Assembly (NCBI GenBank): GCA_011319805.1
Contig: SJRY01000138.1
Location: 248,001-312,000, forward strand
DNA length: 64,000 nt
Direction of reading: 5' to 3'
Source: Macrocybe gigantea
Taxonomy: Eukaryota; Basidiomycota; Agaricomycetes; Agaricales; Callistosporiaceae
Below the pieces are notes generated by a model. That model saw nothing but the letters and a program-made list of their open reading frames with translations, had not been told where the DNA came from and did not search any database. Both the position numbers and the translations under genes were made by a program. Below are positions 46,501 to 58,002 of this stretch, one piece after another. Positions within the stretch are counted from its first letter, which is position 1. The number at the start of each line of letters is the position of its first letter.

Positions 46501-48384
46501 TTGGAAAGTCCAGGTTGAAGCTTCATGTTCAGCCTAGATTGTTGTTCCAGTCTCCTTGGACATGCAATACTGTAGCAGAGCTGGTCTCGAGAGCATGTTG
46601 GGGAATAGCAATCTGTGAGAAGCGTAAAGACACCGGTGGGGAGCGGAACATCGTCCGATGTAACCGAACTCTTTCTCGGACGGTTATGATGAGGTAGGGA
46701 ATTCGACGGGGATGGAGATCCAGAACTGTCTTTTTCCTATAAGCGATAATGTGAACTCAAAGGTAAGGTATCTCGTCTGGGATAATCACCTCTGCGGACG
46801 AATCTGCACCTAGCTTCGTGGAAACGTGGCGATGGAGGTCTCGGCTGATTTCCGCACCAATTTCGTCGATGTTGGGTATTTCACCACTGACGAACGGACT
46901 AGGAAGCTTGGTACGGAACTGATATAATTCGTTGGAGCTGTCCCGTAGACGGTGATCGTATGTCACGTCGTGAAAGAACTTTTGAGCATCCAATGCTCGG
47001 CCAAGAAGTAAGGCAAGGTTCCGATCCGTCGTCTTGATAATGTATGCGATCTTGTCCACGGCTTCCCTCCCGTCAAAGGCTTCCTTATACGTAAGACCAT
47101 CCTTAACCTTATCAGTGAGGCTGATTCGGTCTCGGAATGCTTCGGCAACGCGCGACAGCAAAGCCGGGTATACGATGGGCGTTTTCCGCACATGGCGGAC
47201 GGACGTCGGTGAATCCCGCCCTCCCATCACTGGTGGGCCTGAAGAACGAGTCGACCGCTTCGGTTCCATTATATTTTGCATCGAGGTAATGGCAGCTGAC
47301 ATCGACATTGATCTATCTTGTGGAGCACGATCGCGTCGAGAACCTGAAAGTTTAGGCATGGTGCGTGTAGATTCTGAAGATCGTCGAGATGAAGTCGCGG
47401 ATAGGTGGTCTACGAGAGTGCTTGATTGGTCGGTCGTCGATACTGGCGAAGTACTTGCGAGAGAAGACCGCGCTGAAACAGCGGCACCCACGTCTAAATG
47501 AAGAGGGTATGCCTGGATCAGAGGGAAAGGTCGTTGATAGGTATGTCAGTTCAGCTAGCGGCTAAAACATACTGGTTCACTATGACGAGGATGATGCAGG
47601 AGGTTGGATGCCGGAGGTCTTCCTGTCCCTTGAATTCCAGTCAGTGAGTTCTCAAGAAGACCGATAAGAACGCACCTGCTTGTTCAGGGCGAGCCCACGG
47701 AAGTTCACTGCTTCCATCGTCCGTACCCTGGTCACTCATATTACTGCTCGTCACAAAATCCAGACCCAGGCGACCATCGTCATGATCCAAGCTAATACCG
47801 AGCCTTGGAGGTACTCCAGAATGGCCATTTTGCGCGGACGCATTCGGGGGTGCAGTAAGTACTGATGAGTCCGACGTGCTATTGGGAAATTCGGAGTTGT
47901 TTTGATAGACCTGAGCCTGATACGTTTGTGCAGCAGTGAGACCTGGACGACTTGCGTCCGGAACCTCTTCCGGTCTGGGAGGTGGTACACCATTGTATGG
48001 AGAGTTGTATGCATTATTCACTGGAATAGATGGGTTTGGATGAACGTGGGGCCCTGCGTAATTATATGGTGCTTGTATGGGCCTTGAGTAGGGCGGGTAT
48101 GGAACATGCATGCGTTGGTGCGGTTGAGTTGGGTAGTACTGCTGCCTGTATGGGGCCGTCAAAGGCTGTGAGGATGAGGCATAGGATGCGAGAGATGAGT
48201 AGGACGATCTCTTCTCCGGTGTAGATTGGGATGGTTGATACGGGTATGGATAGGGCTGGGACGGCTGGTGGTAGCTAACGGAGGGCGGCTGTGTGTGATG
48301 GGAGGCACCAGGACGACCAAAGATATCCTCGTACGCGGCATGGCGTTTGTCTGGGGGCTGACGAGGACCAAGGGGTCTGTCCAT
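43547..48384 (-). CDS. ROM2: Rho1 guanine nucleotide exchange factor (ROM2 type)
   Basis: Fourteen exons (47676-48384, 47573-47622, 46790-47512, 46467-46736, 46268-46411, 45916-46209, 45590-45859, 45381-45536, 44972-45335, 44771-44923, 44447-44715, 44171-44390, 44036-44119, 43547-43977) join cleanly to about 1378 residues; an open frame extends upstream to 48537, so the start is not certain. Order: Pro/Tyr/Gln-rich N-terminus; DEP-like domain (VYPALLSRVAEAFRDRI); DH domain (YTERDFVRDMEYLRD, YLTKPTTRLARYPLLLGAVL); PH domain (YLFDHAILFTKLVKTK); CNH/citron domain (VVYGTNDGVYISDLLE, ALHEPYVLAFEPTFVEIRHI). This is the fungal ROM1/2 or Rgf architecture that activates Rho1 for cell-wall synthesis and integrity signalling. 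Intron 44120-44170 begins GCAAGC (GC-AG). No frame breaks occur in this long gene, which is useful contrast with its neighbours. Confidence 0.93.
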
Positions 48385-50082
48385 GGGCGCAACCACTGGA
48401 CGTTGTATTGGTGAGAGATTCGAATCGAAGTAACAACGACCGAACGTGACAGGCGTGGCCCGAGACTTATTCAAAGCGATGTCACCCAATAAATCGCTGT
48501 CTTTCAGCCAGTTCGTCCATAGCGTCCCCATGCACAAGCCCCATGTCGAGGCTATCTACCCGAACACCCACTTTCACTCGAGGGAGCACCAACATTAACA
48601 AGACCATCCACTCGACACAGCTGCCCTAATTCTCCTGAGATTTCGAAATGCCTGATGGACCGCTTGTCGTCAGTTTTCAAATGATATCATTGAGGTACAC
48701 GACTTCAGATGTCGGTGAACCCATTCTAGCATTCTCTGCCCGTTCCTCGTGACAAAGCGTTGATCCCGTTGCAAATGCTCGTTATTATGACTTCACAGCT
48801 GTTGTGGAGCTCAACTGACATTCGCCAAAGTATCAGGTCCACCTGGTCATCTTAGCAGGCACAACCACAGGTCTTCACGGAACCAATCCTCCGTGCCGTT
48901 CAACCTGAGTCCTTGTAAGTAGGTCTGACCATTTTCCAAGTGGACAGAGTAATTGCCCTGCGAGCCTTGCTGTTACCACAGCTATGGTTCCGGCTTTTTG
49001 GCGGATCTCAACCGCACGACTTTCGCCTTGTACGTCTGGTTTTCTTTGAAAGTCTATCAGAATATACTTCATGGAAGCAATTTAGCTTTGACAAGGAGAA
49101 TAATGTGTTGGACCCTGCAATAGTCACTGGCGCCCAATTACCTGTCGAACGCAGAGAACATACCTGGACTTCAACCTCACTTGCTGCCGCGTCGACACTT
49201 GCACGGGCGCCTCGCATACACAGCGAGCCCAAGACCGTGTCAGTTGTCGCTACCTCGCACGTCTGTGCGCGTCGATGAGGTATTTCTTCCCATGTGCGAT
49301 ATGGACCCTCAAACATATTCACTACAAATTTACGTTTTGTGGTCAAGACAGGGCCATATGGACCGTACCTGAGCTCGACTGGTGCATGGCGACGCCTCCG
49401 ACTTTAAAGGTTCAGCACGCGGTGGACACGCGCCGTTTGGGGGCGGGAATGCTGAGGGTAATCTGCCTTGAGGCAAGGGTCAAGGGTCAAGAAGCAAATG
49501 TAATACGCGAGAGGCTCACCGTCTGTGGGTTGACTGGTATAGAACATCTCACGACCCCAACTGATAACAGTGCCGAGTTTATAGGATGCCCACATACAGA
49601 GACTTTTATCCTCGCTGTTCAGGTCTGTGGGCCATCCTGCGGCGTTAGACGCTGATTGAGCACTTCAGAAGGCAGGAGATCATTCCGATTGCATGGTATA
49701 TGCCTGGAGGATCAATACCCAGCCTTGTCCCGAAAGATTTATACTTATTCCAATTACCGACGATCCGTAGACTGAAGCCGAAATACCCATCCCATGAGAC
49801 TGCCAAACATAGAAAGGGATAAGGCGCCGCAGCCAGCCAGAAATACCGACCTCATGTGCGCCAACTGCGCTATTACCAGTATCCCTGACCTATTTTCCTC
49901 ATATCTCTCCTTCCAGACCACCCTTGTGGCGAACCACTTACTATAATTGTGTATCGTCCTGCCTGACTATCCGACAAGCTGGAACGATATGTCACGTCAT
50001 GGCCGAGATAAAAAGTCAAACTGCCCTCGGTCCCCCATCTGTTGGACCCACTATCAGCGTTCTTTCTTTCCCATCTTAAACT
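48385..50082. other. Gene-poor region, possible unassigned minus-strand exons
   Basis: About 1.7 kb between the ROM2-type gene and the DUF6533 gene. The first ~150 bp may be ROM2 coding if its upstream Met (48537) is used. On the minus strand, stretches such as GTEGSLTFYLGHDVTYRSS (about 50000-50050) and WASYKLGTVISWGREMFYTS (about 49535-49600) read like protein. They do not join into a gene with a start, consistent splice phases and a stop. They overlap the 5' region of the DUF6533 gene, so a real antisense gene is doubtful. Confidence 0.3.
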
Positions 50083-51666
50083 ATGGACTCTTTGCACGAA
50101 GCCACCGGAGTAATCCAACAGCATGAATGGGTTAAGGTCTGCCAGCGTGAGTCTGCAATACATGCTGTAAGACAGCTGTTTTTAATCTCGCCACGGCCAA
50201 AAGTCTCAGCTATGGTACTCACAATTTACGATCATGGTGGGTGCATCTTCTTTATACCTGAGTCGCTTTTTGCAAATATTACAGGCCTTAACTTCTCTTC
50301 CGAGGTACGTATGCTAATACAGTGAAATTGTCTTCGTTGTAGAGATTTTCACAAATTAGGTTGAATATATATGGGTGAGACCGAAGTCTCTGCAAAGTGT
50401 ATTGTACCTATCGGTAATATTGTCGATCACTCTTCTTTCACCTCCGCGATTTACGCATTTTCTAGGCACGTTATTTAGGGGACATCATTCTAATGTGGGA
50501 TGCCACCTCCAAGTTGAACCCCGATTGGCCTTTGCTCACCAAGCCTTTGTCTGTAGCGTTGCAACAGTCGGTGTGTAGGCAGTAGGCTGGTATTCTTTCG
50601 AGGATCTGATTGTTCGTAACCAGCGTATTTTAAACAGCTGGATAGTGCAGTACGTTCTAGGTTCCGTAGATGACCTCGCCGAGGAATAATGTTGCCAGGC
50701 GTATAGTTTAGGTTTGTTATATGCAAACTGTGGCTTTGCTCATTATGCGGCAATCTTCTCAACAGATGTGAGTAAGGGAATGCTGTCGCACATCTCCTGC
50801 TGAAGGGAAGCATCCAGGTTACGCATTTCTTCGATGGCACACATGGGCGCCTACCGTACTTATACTTCTTATGCAAGGTCTGTCGACTTTTCTTTCCTCG
50901 CTCAAATTTCGAATTTCGAACGTCGCGCACCCTATTACAGGCATCATGTTGTTGAACCTGGCTGTTCTTTTCCGTTATTCCGCGAAGGCGACGTGCGTGA
51001 TGGGTGCTTTGTTTGCAGGAGAAACGACAATTCTCTGCACGTTGCTGGGGATCAGTTATTCTTACCTGAAAGGTAGGCTGTAGGCTCTTGACCGAGTTGC
51101 TTGCGGCTGACATCAACTGGAAAAGTTGTGGTCGAACCTTTGCCTGGCATATATTTTTGCATTCCCGTCAATGTACCACGTTGGGCCCCAATATGGTGGA
51201 TACCAGTCATCTTATTTGATCTTCTTCTATCATCCTTTGCACTGCCGCAGGCGTGGAGACAGTTCCGGGATACTAGACGTCTTCGAAAGTCTGTTGCCCA
51301 GACGATGTTGCGAGACTACATGATCTATTATGTTGCGTAAGGCATCAGCTGTTGGGTCGAGCTGTATGTCAAGCCTGACTGTGTTGTTGAATTGCTCTAG
51401 GATTCTTGCAATCAATATTGCGAATGCGACAGTGTGGCTTGTAGTCAAGGTAAGTCAAGCAAGATCGTGGAAGGAATGCGATTCGACATGAACAGCAGGA
51501 AGTCTCGTACGAGATACCACAATGCTTCACAATCTCTGTGACAAGTATTTTTGGATGCAGAATGATATTAAATACGAGAGCTTTTGAGGAGCAGCGCCTA
51601 AGCAGGATGAGGGCGGACGCGCCGCTGTCGGCGATGGAGGATTTGTTACCAGACTTGCAATTGTAA
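50083..51666 (+). CDS. DUF6533 seven-transmembrane protein
   Basis: Supported exons at the 5' end: 50083-50146, 50204-50236, 50285-50304, 50360-50413 and 50466 onward; at the 3' end: up to 51072, 51126-51335, 51401-51449 and 51499-51666. The first exons build SAMVLTIYDHGLNFSSEVEY followed by IW, the N-terminal DUF6533 signature (a YDH...EVEyIW pattern). The 3' exons give PRWAPIWWIPVILFDLLLSS and LRDYMIYYVAILAINIANAT followed by VWLVVK, the typical last helices. DUF6533 proteins are a large Agaricomycotina family of presumed seven-helix membrane proteins of unknown function. The middle (50560-50940) could not be modelled with confidence and may contain extra small exons or an indel. Confidence 0.65.
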
Positions 51667-51750
51667 CTTACAAATGTCGGTATCTGCCGAATTGCTGTAT
51701 GATGTCAGTTTCGAGCTCGTCCTCATTGTCGCCCACGACGACCGCTTACT

Positions 51751-53986
51751 ATGTATAGTTCTCCTGCGCCAGCGTCTCCCTCATCGCCCTCGCCGCGCAG
51801 GCTATCCATCCGACGTGGATCTATCTCGGCACCAGACCCATTGGGCAAGCGCACGCAACTGAACGATGCCGTGCATTCTTCCAGCACTCTGACAATCGTC
51901 AGAGTCACGTCGTCCTCCGTATCGCCTCAGCCTTCCCCAAACGAGCCTTCTTCTCCTCGTAGGCTCCATCGAAGACTGAGCAGCAATGCAACTCAGACAT
52001 CTGCGGGTGCAAGTGCGGAGGGCGGGAGACTCAGTTTCGCACTCTCATCCTTTTCTGGTCCACCCACGCCAGGCGGCGGCAGACCATCATCTCCACCTGC
52101 ACGTCCTTCTTCCCCGCATCGGCCGGTGGCATTGCCAGGACCTAAACCACGTCTTTCCCCAGAGCAGCTTTACGAACTCGCAAAATCTTCCACGGATCCG
52201 CGTATCATACAGCAACAGATCCAACAGCAACAGCATTCGCGCCCTTCCTCCCCTTCCCTATCTCCCCAATTTCGAGCGCACTCCCCTCTTGGCCATCCTC
52301 CATCTGCCACCTTCGCACCAGCGGTATTCACTCCGCTGCCGGATGATGTATTGTTGCCATTTCTCGATCGCCCCGCGGAAGTAAAAGCTCTTATCAGCAC
52401 ACCGCCTTCGGCAAAGCTATTCACTTTGCTTTCGCAAACTTTCCTCAATAAACCACAGGAACAAAAAGAGCGAGCAGGGCCTCCTCCCAAAGATCCAGCG
52501 CAGTGGTCATATTCGCAGCTCTACGATCATCTGACCACCGTCCCCAGAGAACAAGAACCCGATGTCCTTTGGGTCATCAAGGCGCGTCGGTGCATCTTGT
52601 CCCACTCGGAACTCATCTGGGAGCGCGTCAAGGGTGCGTTGGGCGTCCCACCCGAAGCTGATCTGGAATGGGACCATACCTTCGCCGAACAAGCCGAACG
52701 GCGACGAAGCTTTGACGGTGATATGAATCAAGGCAATTTGGGTGGAAACACTGGTGATTGGAGTGCTGTCATGGATTCACCTGTCTTTGAACATCGCGCC
52801 TTTCCCTCCGCATCGCGTGAAGGTGCGGAGGCTGAGTCTCCGTCGAGATTCGACGCCGAAGTTGATCATCGTTTGCATGACATCACCCAAGGAGGTCAAG
52901 CACCGCCGCGGTCAGATCGTCAGGTTGTCCAGTCTCCCGAGGATACAGGCACTTCCGCCACACCCGTAGGAACGAAGAGTCCTTTGCGATCCCCTGGTAT
53001 CTGCAGTCCAGTGTCGACCGCTTCCCACGTTAACATTGAGGCCTTGATTGCTCCGCCTAGTGGTGCATTCCTTCCTGGCACCACTATGATTTCTAACCCA
53101 CCGCCGCTCTCCCTTTCTGGAGTCGCTGCAGATGGCAGCACTGGTGGTCTGGGCCTTGGAGACATCGAAGAAGGACAGAGGATGAAGATGAAGCCATTCT
53201 ATCCTCCGGAGGGCAAAGAGCTGAGAACAAACGGGCAGAAGCTGCGAAGGAAGAGGAGCCTGAACCAAATCAAATTCATGGGTTGAAGATATCAACTGGT
53301 CCAATATCCATGTCCTCACCCCGTGCGCAGGCTAGTACCCTCCCTGCACCGTCATTCTCGGGGGCCGACGAACAAGTATATGTTCCTATGTCTCCGATTT
53401 CCCCGCTTCCTCCGTATCATTATTCTCCGGATGTGCACAGCCATCAACCCAGTCTCATGCCGAATGTAGGACCATTTCGACCTTCGAATTCGGTCACCAG
53501 CTCGTATAATGCAGGCTCGGTTCTCGAGCAGCAGATGGAACATGTGGGAATACGGGATGAGAATGAACTCGCGTATAATCCCGTTGGCGACCGAGCTCCT
53601 GGCAATCCGCTTTTTCCAAGCAATTTTGCCCGCTTAGCTGTGGGACCTACCTTGGTTGCCAAGTGAGTTTCGACCGTGTCTTTCAAGTTTTATTGGCTGG
53701 CTGACATTTACTTCCAAGCAATCCAACACTACGTTCTCCTCCAATGCCCCCTGCTCCTCGCTATGGGTCGAACCTGAATGCGGCGTTTTACCAATCTTTA
53801 CGTCAAGGGCACGCTCACAAGCAGAGAACTCTTTCGCACGGTGCTGCATTTGACTCCTCTGCCATTCAGGGTTCAGAAGAAAAGAGAAGGCAGAGTTGGG
53901 GAATGTTCCAAAATGCGAATCGAGCCACTGGCCCTGATAGCGATTATGCCATCACCATCGACAGCGGCAGCAGTGTCGGTGAATGA
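51751..53986 (+). CDS. Unknown Ser/Pro-rich protein with a conserved-looking core
   Basis: Exon 51751-53662 and exon 53719-53986 (56-nt intron), about 726 residues. Both ends are disordered, with many SP sites and a poly-Gln patch (QQQIQQQQ). An ordered core in the middle looks globular: LPDDVLLPFLDRPAEVKALI, PSAKLFTLLSQTFLNKP, then QWSYSQLYDHLTTVPREQEP and VLWVIKARRCILSHSELIWE. A one-base deficit near 53222 moves the reading from LRRKRSLNQIKFMG-stop to ENKRAEAAKEEEPEPNQIHG. With that repair the protein continues through the downstream segment and the second exon to a natural stop at 53986. I do not recognise the family. Confidence 0.68.
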
Positions 53987-54189
53987 AAAGTAGCAAGCCG
54001 ATAATTTTTTTCTGCCGAAAAGGTTTGAAAAGAGCAAACATACAAAACAGTCTTTCAAAAGGGTTTTATGTGGTGTACTAGTAACATGTTGTAAATTAGG
54101 TCTTGCCCGTTTTTCAGCTCGATCAAAAAAGAAGAGATGTAAATTGTAGTGTATAATGTCAGCGATGTATCTTATTTGGATCTCTACTT

Positions 54190-56249
54190 ATGGTTGTGCT
54201 GCCCTACTCACATCTGTTCCTCAGCTCTGAGCTAGCCATCGTCACTTTGGGCCCACACGTTCAAGTTCTAGACGCATTGTACGCTTCCCAATTTACTTTT
54301 TGTTGACTGCGAACATCTGAGTGACGGTTAGCTCCTTTCGCACCATTCGCCTCACAGAACAGGCTTCCTACACTTTTCCACCGACACACCTCGGGGCGCT
54401 TTCTCAGAGTCGGACAAGCGCAAAGTTCTCAAGTCCGGTACCGTGCAATGCGCCGCCGTGTGCGAACGGCAGAACGACGGAGTGGGAATGCCAAGGCGGG
54501 CCTGACTCTGGCGACAAGCGGCGAGGACAAGATCTTGCGCATATTCGAGGTCGAGATCGAGAGTGCGAAAAGCGATTCGGAGCGTTCTGTCAACGTCAAA
54601 ATACTGAATGAGAGGTAGCAAACGAACCAACCGTCACCCTTTCCTCTTAGTGCTGATGCACGCGGCTTTTGCGGTTTTGGACAGGGAGGTCCCGAAACGA
54701 CCGACAGCGATCGGTTCACGAAAAGCGGGCAGACCATTCTGTATCCGACAAGTTCGGGGACGTCTTTAGGCGAGATTTTCTTTGAAGTTCGAGTACGCGG
54801 ATGCGCGATGAACTCCTCTACGCATTGCTTGCACACACAGTTATTCTCTGCATCCACGACCGGCCGAGTCCAGACCAAAACCCGACCCAAGGCTGCTGTC
54901 GCACGAGAATCCGTCCGATGGCGACCTCGTCCTAGGCCACACGTCGCTGCTGACGACGTTCCTGCTCACGGAAGACGAGCGGTACATCATAACGGCGGAC
55001 CGTGATGAGCACATCCGCGTCAGCTGGTTCCCTCGAGGATACGAGATCGAGATGTTTTGCCTCGGTCACACAAAGCAAGTCCATTTTTTTCCTCTTTTCA
55101 AATCCGTTTTCTCATATCGACACCTCTTTCAGATTTGTTTCAGCCATCCACTGCCCGACATTCCAGCCCTCCGAGCTGATCTCAGGAGGCGGAGATCCCG
55201 AGCTGAAGATCTGGGACTGGCTGAGTGGTACGCCAAAGCACGACATACAGATCTGGGATGCCGTCCGGCCGTTCGTCAAGGTTTCTCGCAGCAGCATCCG
55301 AAAGTCGCACGATGAGGGCGACGAGACCACTGCAGGCAGGAGGAACAGACGAGGGAAGAAGAAGAAAGGTGCTCGACATGCCGAGGGGCAGGATGCCGGT
55401 GGTGCTACTGCCGGACCATCAGAAGAGACACGAGAAGCTGCCCGTGAAGGAGACGCCGCGAAGAAAGAGGACGACCTGGTGTTGGTTGTTCACAAGATCG
55501 ACACTCTGTCAACGGGTTCCGTGCGCTACATTGTCTTCAGCGCTGTGGGGTACGCTGAGGCTGTCTGGAGATGTCATCGAGTTTCTGCTGAGCGATCTTC
55601 TAGTGCGACAGCTCTATTTATCACAAGATATCCGGACGACGCGTCGTCTTTGGATGTCAGTGCATTCGACTTGACGCAGCCCATACTCGACTTTGTCACT
55701 AAAGATGGTCTGATATGGGTGACGGTTGACGTCAACTGGCCGGAAAGCAGCGGCGGTGATAAAGCGAAATCGGCGTATGTACTGAGACTCAAGGAGGACG
55801 GTCAGGTACGTGCTCCCATTTTCCTGTTGCCCTTTGTTGCTTATCGAATGAATGCAACGATACAGCTCGCAGAGACTGGTGGCGAATCTCCTCTGCTTAC
55901 GTCGCTGTGCGAGACGGCCACGATTGCAGGTACGCGTCAAAGAGTTTTCTCTGCCGTGGAACTCGTTGCTGAAGGGAATGAATCAAAACAAGCCACGGAG
56001 GACGACCTGAAGTCGCTCAATCTGTACGATGGTATTGCCTCTCTGCCGAAAGGTACGGAGCATGAGGCGCCGGAGGATCAGATCATCGACGAAGATGATC
56101 CAAGGTGGCAAGAAATCGGCGAAAGACAGCGAGGGCGTCAGAAAAAGAAAAAGGCGGTCCTGGCCAAGATGCAGGAAAAGAACGGTGAGGAGCCGGAAGT
56201 TAAAAAGGTCAGACCTACCCGGGAGGAAGGCGACATCGAAATGACATGA
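54190..56249 (+). CDS. TRM82: tRNA (m7G46) methyltransferase WD subunit TRM82
   Basis: Exons 54190-54278, 54358-54614, 54685-54769, 54841-55074, 55133-55549, 55604-55805 and 55866-56249, about 556 residues. WD-repeat segments typical of TRM82/WDR4 are visible: LTLATSGEDKILRIFEVE, DLVLGHTSLLTTFLLTEDER, YIITADRDEHIRVSWFPRGY, FVSAIHCPTFQPSELISGGG and DPELKIWDW. With TRM8 it forms the tRNA guanine-N7 methyltransferase. Two introns read as GC-AG (54770-54840 donor GCGAGA; 55075-55132 donor GCAAGT). Three single-base deficits are needed: one between 54440 and 54491, one near 54713 (before FTKSGQTIL) and one near 54741 (before SDKFGDVF). Introns 55550-55603 and 55806-55865 are stop-free. The long Lys/Glu C-terminus is typical of basidiomycete copies. 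Confidence 0.85.
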
Positions 56250-56411
56250 TAAGGAGTAGCTCATAGAAAGAAGAATGACAATCGTAAGCAGACGCTGATT
56301 AGCCCTGTGAACCTGTTCAGCTTGCGAAAAGACGTGGACTGCATTCTCAATCGTAAACAAGAAATAATGGAGCAAAAGATGCACAACGTCGTCTTATTCG
56401 CAGATCGACAT

Positions 56412-57920
56412 CTAGGATTCTGATAACACGAACGCAGACTTTGGACGAGTCCCGAGACCGGTCTTGAGATCCGCATTAGCAATGTGAAAATATACGCCAG
56501 GAAATCGACGGAGCAGACCTTTTTATAGATCTCTTCTATCCAATGCAGTTCGCGATAGAGTCTTCTTCGTCACCCAGGTCTGCGGCGTCCGTCCTTTAAC
56601 ACGATCAATGAATGCCTCGAGTTGATACCGATACGTGGTCCACCAGTCTTCGCCTTTAGCCTCCATCTTCGCGTCTGCAAAAGTATAGATTTTCTCCGTC
56701 CTTTCCTTTGACCCCCTTTCATCTTTCTTTGTTACGGTGATATAGTGGTACAGTGTTGGCATGACAAAATTGTACACTTCAATCTTGCCAGCCTCGCATT
56801 CGACAATAGTGCGGACATCGGGCATGGATGGGACGATGCCAAATTTCCAGGGAATGCTGAGGTCAGACTTCAAGGTCGCGGTGACGTCGTTTGGAAGTGC
56901 GAGCGTGGCTATAGTTGCTCTGTCGACGTTTTGGACATTCGACGGACCGGGAATACGCAAGTCATGAGTAGCGGAGATGACCGAGACGGGGTCTGAAGAG
57001 GCGAGATAGCGGATACAGTTGAGCGTGTAACCTAGGGAACACCGGATTGGGATGATGTTTTTCGAGGACGAAGCGAGGACCACGTACATCCCATGTCCAT
57101 GAGACTACCGCCTCCGAGAGAGTAATCGTATCTGATGTCACCGGCAGGTATCGCGCCTGCGGGGAGTGCCAACGTGGAGGTCATGTTCTTGACCGGGCCC
57201 AGTTCCCGGCTGTCGATGATTTGCTTAACTCTCTGTATAGAGGGGTGAAACTACGCGCACATGTAAGAAGTCGGGAGCACAAAGTCGCGTGGAGAGGTTA
57301 CCGGTAATGAAAGGCTTCGAGGAGGACAAGACCCTTCTTTTCGGCCAAGTCGAACATTTTGCGCGTCTCTTCCTCAGTGTCTGCGGCGGGCTTCTCAAGC
57401 AGGACATGTTTGCCTGCAGCGAGAGCTTTCATGGTCCATTCATAATGGAGGCCGTTTGGCAGCTTGGACGAGGGTGAGCGAATGGGATGATGCAGCGGTG
57501 CATACAAACACTCACTGGGTTATACACCGCGTCGACCATGGGATCGTCGAGCAGTTCTCGAGAGCCAGGTCAGACCCGCAGTGACAAAGACAAGGCAGAT
57601 CGGGGCTGCAGACCTTGGTAGCCGCTGGGGCCGCCGTACGCCTTTTCTACGCCATGTTTCTTTGCGAATGCGACGGCTCTGTCCTTGTCGCGGGCTGCAA
57701 TAGCGTATAGAACGGTCTCTGGGTGGTTCTTTACGGGCTTGACGATCGCCGGTGGGGCGATAGCTGCTGCACCGAGGATGCCGAACCTAATAGGGGTGTC
57801 GGACGCCTGGGCGGTGAGTGTTGGAGGATTGAGAGCCTTGAAAGAGTGAGAATGCGACAAACGTCTGTGATCGGACATTACCTTGCGTACTCGCTGCAGG
57901 AACGACAAGAGAGAGGACAT
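56412..57920 (-). CDS. Gfo/Idh/MocA family dehydrogenase (dimeric dihydrodiol/xylose dehydrogenase type)
   Basis: Exons 57614-57920, 57516-57556, 57302-57462, 57088-57250, 56519-57031 and 56412-56462, about 412 residues. N-terminal Rossmann motif IRFGILGAAAIAPPAIVKPV, then DDPMVDAVYNPLPNGLHYEW, GKHVLLEKPAADTEEETRKM (the conserved EKP lysine) and LLEAFHYRFHPSIQRVKQII. This pattern is closest to NADP-dependent D-xylose dehydrogenase/dihydrodiol dehydrogenase of fungi; the substrate is inferred. Three single bases appear missing: at the exon 3 edge near 57301, and two within about 15 bp near 56553-56566. With these added the C-terminus reads DSIAN, HWIEEIYKK, and after the last intron TGLGTRPKSAFVLSES. 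It shares an 82-bp divergent promoter region with PAF1. Confidence 0.87.
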
Positions 57921-58002
57921 GGGGGGAAGGGTGGCATCGCCGAGTCCGAGTACAAGTTATGTCATTTCCAAATAAGGTACTCACGCTTGTGCCAGCACCG
58001 CG
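57921..58002. promoter_or_regulatory. Very short divergent promoter, dehydrogenase / PAF1
   Basis: Only 82 bp separate the two start codons, so the two genes must share a compact bidirectional promoter or have overlapping 5' leaders. If the dehydrogenase starts at the internal Met (57878) the gap grows to about 124 bp. Confidence 0.5.

Noticed and set aside
49873..50163. Minus-strand open frame of 96 codons as a gene
   Set aside because: It overlaps the DUF6533 start exon on the plus strand, has no convincing start or splice partner, and no recognised domain.
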